In this document: piece after piece, positions 15,137 to 23,648 of the stretch
Layout: each line of letters opens with the position of its first letter
Position numbering within the stretch: the stretch's first letter is position 1
Source: an uncultured Bacteroides sp.
GTDB lineage: Bacteria > Bacteroidota > Bacteroidia > Bacteroidales > Bacteroidaceae
Direction: 5' to 3'
Length of the DNA: 64,000 nt
Assembly (NCBI GenBank): GCA_902492205.1
Contig: CABUKU010000005.1
Coordinates: forward strand, 1-64,000
Position numbers and translations under genes: made by a program
The notes under the pieces: generated by a model
Seen by the model: the letters and a program-made list of their open reading frames with translations, nothing else
Databases searched by the model: none
Told to the model about the DNA's origin: nothing

Positions 15137-15309
15137 GATCTCCGTATTAGCAAGGTAGGTGGAAACCTGCCGTTTTTGCAGTAGGCATTTTACATGTCTA
15201 CTCACTTCACATAGGCGGTTTCGTACCCCCGTGTGGAGTGTTAATGCACCCACTGCCTGCCTTGCAAGTGGAGATCAACGGGAAAGGCGAAACCGTCTTT
15301 TTTTCGCCT
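15137..15309 (+). ncRNA. Structured leader or small RNA (unclassified)
   Basis: A closing helix brings the ends together: GATCTCC (15137-15143) with GGAGATC (15270-15276), and GCAAGGTAGG (15150-15159) with CCTGCCTTGC (15256-15265, one G-U). Inside, CACTTCACA (15203-15211) pairs with TGTGGAGTG (15232-15240, one G-U). The loop of this inner hairpin contains CGGTTTCG (15216-15223), complementary to CGAAACCG (15288-15295) beyond the closing helix, so a pseudoknot is possible. CGAAACCG overlaps the left arm of another hairpin, AGGCGAAA (15285-15292) with TTTCGCCT (15302-15309), and is followed by a U-run. This switch-like layout suggests a regulatory leader or an independent RNA ending near 15305. 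I do not recognise the family. Confidence 0.6.
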
Positions 15310-15329
15310 CTACTTAATAATCATTCACT

Positions 15330-15758
15330 ATGATGGAAAATAATCAAGTTAGCACGGGGGAGGGGACTTCTAAAACTATTAATTCCGGGGAAGAACAGAA
15401 AGCATTTTTGCTTCGATTGGCATCCGAGTTGTGTCCCGGTGCTACGGAGGATGCTTCGGAAAAGCATCGTTTGGAGATGCTTCACTCTAAATTGAAGAGA
15501 TATACCAAACTGTTTCAAATATTGCACACTTATGAGTGGAGCGAAAACGAAGCCGAGATTCAAAAAGCATGTGGCACTTATCTAATGGATGCAAGCGTTT
15601 CCAAAAGTAAGCGAGACAGATTGAATGAAATGTTGTATCAACATAATTTGTTGGTCAACGAACTGATAGGTTTTGGTGATATGATTAATTATACTCTTTC
15701 TAATTGTTGTAGGAAAGTGGAAGAAGTGGGGAAGATGATAAGGGAGAAGAAAGAGTGA
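15330..15758 (+). CDS. Unknown alpha-helical protein downstream of the structured leader
   Basis: 142 aa, no signal peptide or membrane segment. The polar N-terminal 20 residues (ENNQVSTGEGTSKTINSGEE) are followed by an all-helical body (EKHRLEMLHSKLKRYTKLF, RDRLNEMLYQHNLLVNELIG) and a charged end (REKKE). Two ATG codons lie together at the start (15330, 15333). I recognise no family. It is preceded by a promoter and about 190 nt of folded leader and followed by a clean terminator at 15769-15798, so it is an independent unit. It could be an accessory gene, since it lies in the repeat-rich gap between the helicase and alaS. Confidence 0.65.
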   Translation: MMENNQVSTGEGTSKTINSGEEQKAFLLRLASELCPGATEDASEKHRLEMLHSKLKRYTKLFQILHTYEWSENEAEIQKACGTYLMDASVSKSKRDRLNEMLYQHNLLVNELIGFGDMINYTLSNCCRKVEEVGKMIREKKE

Positions 15759-15768
15759 AAAATAAAAA

Positions 15769-15798
15769 CAGCTCTCTCAATGAAATGAGAGAGCTGTT
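15769..15798. terminator. Bidirectional terminator between the unknown ORF and alaS
   Basis: ACAGCTCTCTCA (15769-15780) and TGAGAGAGCTGT (15787-15798) form a perfect 12-bp stem with a 6-nt loop. T-rich DNA follows on the plus side and A-rich DNA precedes it, so it can end both converging transcripts. Confidence 0.88.
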
Positions 15799-15827
15799 GC
15801 TTTTATATAGTCTTACTATATATTACA

Positions 15828-18446
15828 TTACAATCCTGCCAATTCGATAATCTTGTCGATAGCTATGCTTAAACCGTCAACGTTCTTACCTCCGGCAGTT
15901 GCAAAGTGAGGCTGACCGCCGCCACCGCCTTGTATCAGTTTGGCAGCTTCTTTCACCATCTTGCCTGCATTCATTCCACCTTTTACGAGGTTGTCGGAAA
16001 TCATCACGGTAAGCATTGGTTTGTCATCCATTTGCGTACCTGCAACGAAAAGCATGTTTTCAGTTATTTCGCCACGAAGTTCGAATGCGATATTCTTTAC
16101 TGCTTCGGGAGCAATCGGCATGTTCAGTGTGATAACCTTTACACCGTTTACTTCTTTGGCATTCTTTATCAGGTCTTGTTTGATGGAAGCGGCTTTCTCT
16201 TTCATGAAGTCTTCCACCTGTTTCTTCAAACCTGCATTCTCGTCAATATATTTGCGGATAGCAGCTTTCAGATCGGGCGTATTGTTGAAAATAGCTTTCA
16301 GGTCGTTCAGGGTATCCTGTACTTTATCCAGCATTTCTTCTACCTTCGCTCCTGTTATTGCTTCGATACGGCGAACTCCTGCCGCAACAGAACTTTCTGA
16401 AATGATTTTCATCATTCCGATCTTTCCGGTGGCGGCTACGTGAGTACCACCACAGAACTCTACCGAACTGCCGAATTGTACGACACGAACTTCATCGCCA
16501 TACTTTTCGCCGAACAAGGCTATTGCACCGAGTTCTTTAGCTTTCTCGATAGGCAGGTTGCGATATTCTGTCAAAGGAACGTTTTCGCGAATCTTGGCAT
16601 TTACCAGATGTTCCACTTCACGCAGTTGTTCGTCCGTTACTTTCTGGAAGTGAGAGAAGTCAAAACGCAAAGAGTCGGGACTAACCAAAGAACCTTTTTG
16701 TTCCACATGTGTGCCGAGTACTGTGCGCAGTGCTTCGTCAATCAAGTGGGTACAAGAGTGGTTTGCCGCACTGGCTGCACGCTTGTCTGTGTCTACACAT
16801 GCCATCATCGGAGCATCCAAGTGTTTGGGCAATTCTTTGGTGATATGGATAGGAAGGTTGTTTTCTTTCTTGGTATCAATCACCTCGATTGTTTCGAATT
16901 CGTTTACCAATACACCGGTGTCGCCTACTTGCCCACCGCTTTCTGCATAGAACGGAGTTTTGTCCAAAACGATTTGATACAAAGTCTGGTTCTTTTGCTT
17001 AATCTGGCGGTAACGGAGTATTTCTGTTTCATACTCGGTATAATCATAGCCTACAAATTCGGTTGTACCTTCTTTTAAGGTAATCCAGTCGCCTGTTTCG
17101 ATGGAAGCGGCGTTGCGGGCACGTTCTTTCTGCTGTTGCATTTCGGCGTTGAACTCGTCGATGTTCACATTCAATCCGTTCTCTCTCAGGATAAGTTCCG
17201 TAAGGTCGAGTGGGAAACCGAATGTATCATATAGAGTAAAGGCATCTTTACCGCTGATTGTTTTCTTTCCTTCTGCTTTGGCATCTGCCATTACCTTGTC
17301 GAGCAGGCGGATACCTGTTTCGAGGGTACGGAGGAATGATTCTTCTTCTTCTTTGATAACCTTTTCAATCAATGTCTTTTGTGCAACCAATTCAGGATAT
17401 GCCTCACCCATGTTGTCAATCAACACAGGGAGCAACTTGTACATGAATGCTTGCTTTTGTCCGAGGAATGTGTAACCGTAACGAACGGCACGGCGAAGAA
17501 TACGGCGGATAACGTATCCGGCTTTGGCGTTAGATGGTAACTGGCCGTCGGTGATAGAGAATGCAATGGTACGGATGTGGTCGGCAATGACACGCATGGC
17601 GATGTCGTTCTGCACATTTGCTCCGTAAGTGGTTCCTGCCATTTCGGCAATTGCTTTCAACATGGGTTGGAATACATCGGTATCATAGTTGGAAGTCTTT
17701 CCCTGTAATGCCATGCACAAACGTTCGAATCCCATACCTGTGTCGATAACCTTGGCGGGAAGTCCTTCCAGACTGCCGTCTGCTTTGCGGTTGAACTGCA
17801 TAAATACAAGGTTCCATATCTCGATTACTTGCGGGTGGTCATGGTTAACCAAGTCACGTCCGCTTATCTTTGCACGTTCTTCGGCGGGACGGAGGTCGAT
17901 GTGGATTTCCGAACAAGGTCCGCAAGGTCCCGTATCTCCCATTTCCCAGAAGTTATCGTGTTTGTTACCATTAATGATATGGTCTTTAGGTAAGAATTGC
18001 TCCCAATAGCTTGCTGCTTCGTTATCGCGTTCCAATCCTTCTTCGGGACTTCCTTCGAATACGGTTGCATAAAGATGTTCGGGGTTCAGTTTCAATACTT
18101 CAACCAGATATTCCCAAGCCCAGTTAATGGCTTCTTTCTTGAAGTAATCTCCGAAAGACCAGTTGCCAAGCATTTCGAACATGGTGTGGTGGTAGGTATC
18201 GTGTCCCACTTCTTCGAGGTCATTGTGCTTACCGCTTACGCGCAAACATTTCTGTGAGTCCGCGACTCTTTTATATTTCGCCGGGTGGTTACCCAAAATA
18301 ATATCTTTAAACTGATTCATTCCTGCGTTGGTAAACATCAACGTGGGATCATCTTTAATAACCATTGGTGCGGAAGGAACAATCTGATGTCCTTTCGACT
18401 CAAAGAAACTCTTGAATGATTCTCTGATTTCTTTAGCTGTCAACAT
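15828..18446 (-). CDS. alaS: Alanyl-tRNA synthetase
   Basis: Charges tRNA-Ala in the cytosol. 872 aa, the normal length. Class II core: PSAPMVIKDDPTLMFTNAGM at about 24-43, and WNLVFMQFNR near 213. The editing domain carries the zinc/His motif NHSCTHLIDEALR and later CGGTHVAATG. The C-terminal C-Ala domain ends in the Gly-rich GGGGGQPHFATAGG. The gene is alone on the minus strand with a TATCTTTG box at 18491-18498, and its promoter overlaps that of the divergent M23 gene. Confidence 0.98.
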   Translation of the reverse strand: MLTAKEIRESFKSFFESKGHQIVPSAPMVIKDDPTLMFTNAGMNQFKDIILGNHPAKYKRVADSQKCLRVSGKHNDLEEVGHDTYHHTMFEMLGNWSFGDYFKKEAINWAWEYLVEVLKLNPEHLYATVFEGSPEEGLERDNEAASYWEQFLPKDHIINGNKHDNFWEMGDTGPCGPCSEIHIDLRPAEERAKISGRDLVNHDHPQVIEIWNLVFMQFNRKADGSLEGLPAKVIDTGMGFERLCMALQGKTSNYDTDVFQPMLKAIAEMAGTTYGANVQNDIAMRVIADHIRTIAFSITDGQLPSNAKAGYVIRRILRRAVRYGYTFLGQKQAFMYKLLPVLIDNMGEAYPELVAQKTLIEKVIKEEEESFLRTLETGIRLLDKVMADAKAEGKKTISGKDAFTLYDTFGFPLDLTELILRENGLNVNIDEFNAEMQQQKERARNAASIETGDWITLKEGTTEFVGYDYTEYETEILRYRQIKQKNQTLYQIVLDKTPFYAESGGQVGDTGVLVNEFETIEVIDTKKENNLPIHITKELPKHLDAPMMACVDTDKRAASAANHSCTHLIDEALRTVLGTHVEQKGSLVSPDSLRFDFSHFQKVTDEQLREVEHLVNAKIRENVPLTEYRNLPIEKAKELGAIALFGEKYGDEVRVVQFGSSVEFCGGTHVAATGKIGMMKIISESSVAAGVRRIEAITGAKVEEMLDKVQDTLNDLKAIFNNTPDLKAAIRKYIDENAGLKKQVEDFMKEKAASIKQDLIKNAKEVNGVKVITLNMPIAPEAVKNIAFELRGEITENMLFVAGTQMDDKPMLTVMISDNLVKGGMNAGKMVKEAAKLIQGGGGGQPHFATAGGKNVDGLSIAIDKIIELAGL

Positions 18447-18486
18447 ATTATATATTCTTCGATCAAGTTAATATTCTCAAAAAGGA

Positions 18487-18517
18487 TTTGCAAAGATAGC
18501 GTGTTTTATTATTTTTG
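18487..18517. promoter_or_regulatory. Overlapping divergent promoters of alaS and the M23 peptidase gene
   Basis: Plus strand: TTTG (18487-18490), exactly 19 bp, TATTTTTG (18510-18517), 20 bp before the ATG at 18538. Minus strand: TATCTTTG (18491-18498) for alaS lies wholly inside the plus-strand spacer. The two promoters cannot easily be occupied at once. Confidence 0.75.
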
Positions 18518-18537
18518 CCTACAAAAAAGAAAAAAAC

Positions 18538-19506
18538 ATGCGTAAGGTTTACTATATTTATAACCCGCGAACACAGACCTATGACAGAATTTACCCTACC
18601 GTCAGGCAACGTGCGTTGAGTATTCTCAGGCGGTTATTCGTTGGGATGGGTTTGGGAGCCGGTAGCTTTATCGTGTTGCTAATTATATTCGGCTCTCCTT
18701 CCGAAAAAGAACTTCGTGTGGAAAACTCCCGTTTACAGGCTCAATATAATGTGCTTTCACGTCGGCTCGATCAGGCTTTAGGCGTGTTGCAGGACGTGCA
18801 GCAGCGTGATGATAATTTGTATAGGGTAATCTTTATGGCCGATCCTATTTCCGAGGCTATCCGCAAAGCAGGTTATGGAGGTACGAACCGTTACGAGACA
18901 TTGATGGATATGGCGAATGCGGATTTGGTAGTGAACACTACCCAAAAGATGGACTTGCTCGACAAGCAACTTTATATTCAATCCAAGTCTTTCGATGAAG
19001 TGGTGAATCTTTGCAAAAGCCACGATGAAATGTTGAAGTGTATTCCTGCCATTCAGCCTGTCTCCAATAAAGATTTGCGGCAAACGGCATCCGGCTACGG
19101 AACACGCATAGATCCGATATACGGAACGACTAAGTTTCACAGTGGAATGGATTTCTCGGCTCATCAGGGTACTCCTGTTTATGCCACGGGAGACGGTGTT
19201 GTGACTAAAGTGGGATGGGAAACCGGTTATGGAAATACGGTTGAAATCAATCACGGCTTCGGCTATAAAACCCGATATGCTCATTTGCTGGATTATAAAG
19301 CAAAAGTAGGGCAGAAGGTGGTACGTGGTGAAGTGGTGGGACGTGTCGGAAGTACGGGAAGAAGTACGGGACCGCATCTTCATTATGAAGTAATGGTGAA
19401 AGGGCAGTTTGTGAATCCTATCAATTACTATTTCATGGATTTGAGTGCCGAAGATTATGACAGGATGATTCAGATAGCCGCTAATCACGGTAAGGTATTC
19501 GATTAA
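18538..19506 (+). CDS. M23 family metallopeptidase (peptidoglycan hydrolase/LytM type)
   Basis: 322 aa. A short cytoplasmic part is followed by one membrane helix (~residues 36-57, GMGLGAGSFIVLLIIFG), a coiled-coil segment (~60-90, KELRVENSRLQAQYNVLSRR) and a C-terminal LytM domain. The zinc-site motifs are present: HSGMD near residue 201 and HLHYE near 281, with GYGNTVEINHGFGYKTRYAH between. It would cleave, or regulate cleavage of, peptidoglycan cross-links from the periplasmic face. The MerR-type gene starts 23 bp later, and the two are probably co-transcribed. Confidence 0.93.
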   Translation: MRKVYYIYNPRTQTYDRIYPTVRQRALSILRRLFVGMGLGAGSFIVLLIIFGSPSEKELRVENSRLQAQYNVLSRRLDQALGVLQDVQQRDDNLYRVIFMADPISEAIRKAGYGGTNRYETLMDMANADLVVNTTQKMDLLDKQLYIQSKSFDEVVNLCKSHDEMLKCIPAIQPVSNKDLRQTASGYGTRIDPIYGTTKFHSGMDFSAHQGTPVYATGDGVVTKVGWETGYGNTVEINHGFGYKTRYAHLLDYKAKVGQKVVRGEVVGRVGSTGRSTGPHLHYEVMVKGQFVNPINYYFMDLSAEDYDRMIQIAANHGKVFD

Positions 19507-19529
19507 TGAACCTATAAAAACCAAAGATT

Positions 19530-19901
19530 ATGGCATTAAACCTTAATAAAGATTTGAAACTTTACTATTCCATAGGTGAAGTGGCGCAGATGTTTGATGT
19601 GAATGAATCGCTGCTACGCTTTTGGGAGAAAGAGTTTCCTATTATTACTCCGAAAAAGAATTCGAAAGGGACTCGTCAGTACCGCAAAGAGGATGTGGAG
19701 AATATCCGTCTCATTTATCATTTGGTAAAAGAAAAGGGGATGACTTTGCAGGGAGCCCGTCAGAAATTGAAGAACAATAAGGAGAATACGGTGCAAACTT
19801 ATGAGATTATTACTCGTTTGCAAGGCATAAAGGAAGAATTGCTTGCCATGAAAAAAGAACTTGATTCAATTGACAGTGGAGAGTTGGCAGTGGAGAGTTG
19901 A
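19530..19901 (+). CDS. MerR family transcriptional regulator
   Basis: 123 aa. N-terminal MerR winged helix-turn-helix: YSIGEVAQMFDVNESLLRFW at about 11-30, then KGTRQYRKEDVENIRLIYHL and a coiled-coil dimerisation segment. There is no C-terminal effector domain with cysteines, so the ligand is unknown. This short form is common in Bacteroidota, where it follows the M23 gene as here. The last codons lie on two direct copies of CAGTGGAGAGTTG (19874 and 19890), so the tail DSGELAVES is probably repeat-derived. Confidence 0.9.
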   Translation: MALNLNKDLKLYYSIGEVAQMFDVNESLLRFWEKEFPIITPKKNSKGTRQYRKEDVENIRLIYHLVKEKGMTLQGARQKLKNNKENTVQTYEIITRLQGIKEELLAMKKELDSIDSGELAVES

Positions 19902-19935
19902 TAGTTTTAATGTCACTTTCCACTGTTAACTCTCC
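19892..19935. terminator. Convergent terminator after the MerR gene
   Basis: GGAGAGTT (19892-19899) pairs with AACTCTCC (19928-19935), with further partial pairing of CAGTG and CACTG inside. It lies between two converging genes; the stem overlaps the MerR stop region. Confidence 0.45.
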
Positions 19936-19948
19936 ATTCTTCACAAAA

Positions 19949-22207
19949 TCAGTCTTCTATTCTGGTGACGGTTTTGATATTGTTTATCTTTCTCAATTTG
20001 CCGATAATGGCTCTTACATCTTCCACATCGTGAACGGATAGCTGCATCTTTCCGTCAAATATTCCGTCTATGCTTTCAATGGACAACTTACGTATATTCA
20101 CGTTAAGCTGCTGGGAAATGATTTCCGTTATCTTATTTAGTAAACCTACATCGTCAATACCTTCCACATGTATAGTGACCGGGAATGAAAGTACTTTGTG
20201 GGTATCCCATGAGGCGGCGATAATGCGGTTGCCGTAACTGCTTTTCAGTTTTGTAGCTACCGGACATTGACGTTTATGGATTGTAATCTTTCCATCGTCA
20301 TTGATATATCCCAAGACATCATCTCCGGGAATGGGTTTGCAACACTGGGCAATGATATAGTTTTTGTCAATATCATTGTCTGTCAACTTCATTATTTTCT
20401 TTGTATCTACTTTTGGAGCAGGTGCTTTTTCTTCTGTTTTTTCTTTATTCTCTTTATTGCCTCCGAACGAAAAAGTAAGGTATTTCTTCCAACTGCTTGT
20501 GATAGGCTTTTCTTTGAGTTCGTTTTTGTCTATTTCACCTAATATGATAGCTTTTGTGCCAATAGCAGTGAACAGTTCGTCCCTTGTTTCCATTTTATGC
20601 AATTTGCATAACTTCTCAATATCATTCGGATTTTCCGGGATTTCCAGCTTCTTGAGGAATTGGTTTAAGATGGCTTCTCCCTCCTTTTGCGCATTCTTCT
20701 GTTCTTTCTTAAGAATAGCAAGAATCTTTGATTTGGCTTTCGCAGTAGTGGCGAAGTTGATCCATGCCGGTTGAACACGTTGGGATTTAGATGTCAGAAT
20801 TTCAATCTGGTCACCGCTTTGAAGTTTGTAACTCAACGGTACAAGTTTATGATTAACTTTTGCCCCAATGCAGTGGCTCCCGAGGAATGAATGGATAGAG
20901 AATGCAAAGTCCAGAGCTGTGGAGTTCTGCGGCATTGTCTTGATTTCACCTTTCGGAGTAAATACAAATATTTCGGAGGCAAACAGATTCAGTTTAATTG
21001 TATCCAGAAAATCTATTGCATCCGGTTGCGGATCATCTAATATCTCTTTGATGGTTTTCAGCCATTTTTCCAATTCTCCTTCATCTTCACTGCCTCCTCC
21101 TTCTTTGTATTTCCAATGGGCGGCAAAACCTTGTTCTGCCACATCGTTCATTCTTTCACTGCGTATTTGTACTTCTATCCACTGCCCGTTATTGCCCATT
21201 AAAGTAACATGCAGGGCTTGATAACCGTTTGCTTTCGGATGGCTTACCCAGTCTCTCAAACGATCCGGATGAGGTTTGTATATTTTGGAAATAGAAACGT
21301 ATATATTGAAGCATTCGTTGAGTTCTTCTTCCATCTTGCGTGGTTTGAAGATGATGCGAACGGCGAGGATGTCATATATTTCTTCGAAAGGGACATGCTT
21401 GATTTGCATCTTATTCCAAATGGAATAAATGGATTTCACCCGGGCAAGAATTTCATATTCAAGCCCCATTTTATCCAGTTCCTTGCGAATAGGAGCCGTG
21501 AAATTCTTGAAAACTTCTTCACGCTCGGTTTCGGTTGCTTCGAGTTTCCTTTTTATTTCATTATATTCTTCAGGATGTTCATATTTGAAGCTGAGGTTTT
21601 CTAACTCGGTTTTTATCTTGTTCAGTCCCAGCCTATTGGCTAACGGAGCATAGATATAAAGAGTTTCACCTGCAATCTTATATTGTTTGTTGGGTAATTG
21701 TGCACCAAGGGTGCGCATGTTATGCAGGCGGTCGGCTATTTTGATAAGAATAACGCGGATGTCATCCGACATGGTAAGTAGAAGCTTTTTGAAATTCTCT
21801 GCTTGTGCCGAAGCTTTGTCGCCAAAAATACCACCGGATATTTTTGTTAATCCATCAACAATTTGAGCAATTTTCGGACCAAATATATTTTCGATGTCTT
21901 CAACCGTATAGTCTGTATCTTCTACTACATCGTGCAGCAAGGCAGCACTGATAGAAGTCGATCCCAGCCCGATTTCATTACATACAATCTTTGCAACGGC
22001 GATGGGGTGCATAATATAAGGTTCACCCGATAAGCGTTTCACTCCTTTGTGTGCTTGGTTGGCAAAGTTGAATGCTTTGGTAATTATTTCAGTTTTTTTA
22101 CGATGTTTCGTGGCGAGATAATCATTCAATAGCTCTTGAAATGCTTGATTGACCATTTCCTCGTCAGTCTGTTCTTTGGTCTGTATGTTATTAGGTGTAC
22201 TGTCCAT
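19949..22207 (-). CDS. Bifunctional (p)ppGpp synthetase/hydrolase (RelA/SpoT family)
   Basis: Makes and degrades the stringent-response alarmone (p)ppGpp. About 752 aa from the ATG at 22207 (MDSTPNNIQTK). An upstream ATG at 22246 exists, but the promoter box lies between it and 22207. Domains in order: HD hydrolase (HDVVEDTDYTVEDI, RLHNMRTLGA), synthetase (RVIF..., GYQALHVTLMG), TGS (LGSHCIGAKVNHKLVPLSYK), a helical/zinc-finger region (QCCKPIPGDDVLGYI) and a C-terminal ACT domain (VTIHVEGIDDVGLLNKITEI). HD residues are present, so hydrolysis is expected. Its own promoter lies at 22234-22263. Confidence 0.95.
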   Translation of the reverse strand: MDSTPNNIQTKEQTDEEMVNQAFQELLNDYLATKHRKKTEIITKAFNFANQAHKGVKRLSGEPYIMHPIAVAKIVCNEIGLGSTSISAALLHDVVEDTDYTVEDIENIFGPKIAQIVDGLTKISGGIFGDKASAQAENFKKLLLTMSDDIRVILIKIADRLHNMRTLGAQLPNKQYKIAGETLYIYAPLANRLGLNKIKTELENLSFKYEHPEEYNEIKRKLEATETEREEVFKNFTAPIRKELDKMGLEYEILARVKSIYSIWNKMQIKHVPFEEIYDILAVRIIFKPRKMEEELNECFNIYVSISKIYKPHPDRLRDWVSHPKANGYQALHVTLMGNNGQWIEVQIRSERMNDVAEQGFAAHWKYKEGGGSEDEGELEKWLKTIKEILDDPQPDAIDFLDTIKLNLFASEIFVFTPKGEIKTMPQNSTALDFAFSIHSFLGSHCIGAKVNHKLVPLSYKLQSGDQIEILTSKSQRVQPAWINFATTAKAKSKILAILKKEQKNAQKEGEAILNQFLKKLEIPENPNDIEKLCKLHKMETRDELFTAIGTKAIILGEIDKNELKEKPITSSWKKYLTFSFGGNKENKEKTEEKAPAPKVDTKKIMKLTDNDIDKNYIIAQCCKPIPGDDVLGYINDDGKITIHKRQCPVATKLKSSYGNRIIAASWDTHKVLSFPVTIHVEGIDDVGLLNKITEIISQQLNVNIRKLSIESIDGIFDGKMQLSVHDVEDVRAIIGKLRKINNIKTVTRIED

Positions 22208-22233
22208 GTCAAATTTCCCCTTAGTCGTTTCTG

Positions 22234-22263
22234 CAAAAATAAACAAAATTCGCTATCTCACAA
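22234..22263 (-). promoter_or_regulatory. Promoter of the RelA/SpoT gene
   Basis: On the minus strand TTGTG (22259-22263) is followed about 17 bp later by TATTTTTG (22234-22241). The box lies downstream of the first possible ATG (22246), supporting translation from 22207. Confidence 0.65.
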
Positions 22264-22290
22264 GCGAATTGCACGTAGATTACATAAAAT

Positions 22291-22325
22291 CCCGTAGAAT
22301 ATTACAAGAATAATTATTCTACGGG
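22291..22325 (-). terminator. Terminator of the parA-parB-DUF5683-mltD operon
   Basis: CCCGTAGAATA (22291-22301) and TATTCTACGGG (22315-22325) make an 11-bp stem, followed on the minus strand by ATTTTATG. It lies 38 bp beyond the lytic transglycosylase stop codon. Confidence 0.8.
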
Positions 22326-22362
22326 AGTTTATGTTATAGCTTTATTTGATTTATAAATATCT

Positions 22363-23640
22363 TTATTTGTATATCTTCAACCTCTTTCCTGCTGTAATAT
22401 TGTTGTTCCGAAGGTTGTTCCACTGTTTAAGTTTGCTTACAGTGACACGATATTTCCGGGCAATAGTCGATAGTGTTTCTCCTCTTTTTATCTTGTGGTA
22501 AGTAATACCTCCCGAAGCAACAGAACTCGAACTCTTTTTGTTGGTTTCGTTCTTTATCGCTACTGTTTTGCGGTTGTTGAATAGCTCATCAGCACGATAA
22601 GCATAGATAGAGTCCTGGTTATCAATAAATGTGCTTACATAATTGCGTGGTAAGCGTAGAGTATAAGATCTTTCCGGATTACCCGGTACAATATCCCTCT
22701 TATATTGTGGATTAAGAGCTCTGATTTGTTCTATATTCATTCCACATACTCCTGCTATTTGTTGAAAATGCAGTTTTTTGTTGATTTGAAGTGTATCAGT
22801 GCTTGCAGGGATTTCCGCTTCCATCGGGCAGATATTATGATCGCAATAATAAGTCATGATATAGTTTGCTGCAATGAATGCAGGCACATATCCTCGTGTT
22901 TCACGGGGTAGGTATTCATAGATAGACCAATAATCTTTTTGACCTCCCGAGCGGCGGATAGCTTTGTTGATGTTTCCGGGACCGCAGTTGTAGGCGGCAA
23001 TAACAAGATTCCAGTCTTGATATATATTATATAAATCTCTCAGATACCTTGCAGCAGCCCAAGTCGCTTTTATCGGATCACGGCGATCATCAATCAAACT
23101 GTTCGACTCCAACCCGTAATTCTTCCCTGTTCCAATCATAAACTGCCAGAGTCCGGAAGCGCCGGCACGCGATATGGCACTTGGATTCAATGCCGACTCT
23201 ATGATAGGAAGATATTTTAATTCCTGTGGTAGGTTGTAAGCATCGAGTGCCTCTTCAAATAAAGGCATGTAAAAGTTTGCTGCTCCGAGCATGAAAGAAA
23301 CGCTTTTTCTCAGTTTCCCTGCATATAGGTCAATGAATTTGCGCACATTTTCATTATAGGGCATTTCCATGATGGCAGGAATACGGGATAACCTGTCGAT
23401 ATAAACAGAATCACTGTAATACGGATTGACATCACTCATCTTGCAAGTGCTGTCTTGCATGATGTAGTTTTTGGAATACCAATCATTCAGTAAACTGTCA
23501 ATTTCGTACCTCATACCTTCCGGCATATCAATTTCTGCCTGTCCTGTCCCGTTGGGGGGCATGTCTGTATAAGTCTCCTGTGCCTTTACTATAGTCGTAC
23601 TAAATAGAATAAAAGAAATAATTAAAAAAAAGTTTTTCAT
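22363..23640 (-). CDS. Membrane-bound lytic murein transglycosylase (MltD-like) with LysM domain
   Basis: 425 aa with a signal peptide (to about KAQE). An SLT domain follows with the catalytic Glu in PIIESALNP (E148), then SRAGASGLWQFMIGTG, and IAAYNCGPGNINKAIRRSGG. One C-terminal LysM (~381-425, KIKRGETLSTIARKYRVTVS) binds peptidoglycan. The enzyme cleaves glycan strands to 1,6-anhydro ends in the periplasm. It is the last gene of the par operon, 8 bp behind the DUF5683 gene and followed by a strong terminator. The usual MltD has two or more LysM units; only one is clear here. Confidence 0.92.
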   Translation of the reverse strand: MKNFFLIISFILFSTTIVKAQETYTDMPPNGTGQAEIDMPEGMRYEIDSLLNDWYSKNYIMQDSTCKMSDVNPYYSDSVYIDRLSRIPAIMEMPYNENVRKFIDLYAGKLRKSVSFMLGAANFYMPLFEEALDAYNLPQELKYLPIIESALNPSAISRAGASGLWQFMIGTGKNYGLESNSLIDDRRDPIKATWAAARYLRDLYNIYQDWNLVIAAYNCGPGNINKAIRRSGGQKDYWSIYEYLPRETRGYVPAFIAANYIMTYYCDHNICPMEAEIPASTDTLQINKKLHFQQIAGVCGMNIEQIRALNPQYKRDIVPGNPERSYTLRLPRNYVSTFIDNQDSIYAYRADELFNNRKTVAIKNETNKKSSSSVASGGITYHKIKRGETLSTIARKYRVTVSKLKQWNNLRNNNITAGKRLKIYK

Positions 23641-23648
23641 GTTTTGTC

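Noticed and set aside
15137..15309. Retron msr/msd or group II intron remnant
   Set aside because: The folded RNA suggested these, but no reverse transcriptase is nearby, the AGC branch context and domain V hairpin are not visible, and the size and position fit a leader RNA better.
16440..17078. 212-aa frame antisense to alaS (and further long antisense frames at 15906-17475)
   Set aside because: alaS is complete with all motifs. The antisense frames have low-complexity Phe/Ser-rich sequence and no start signals.
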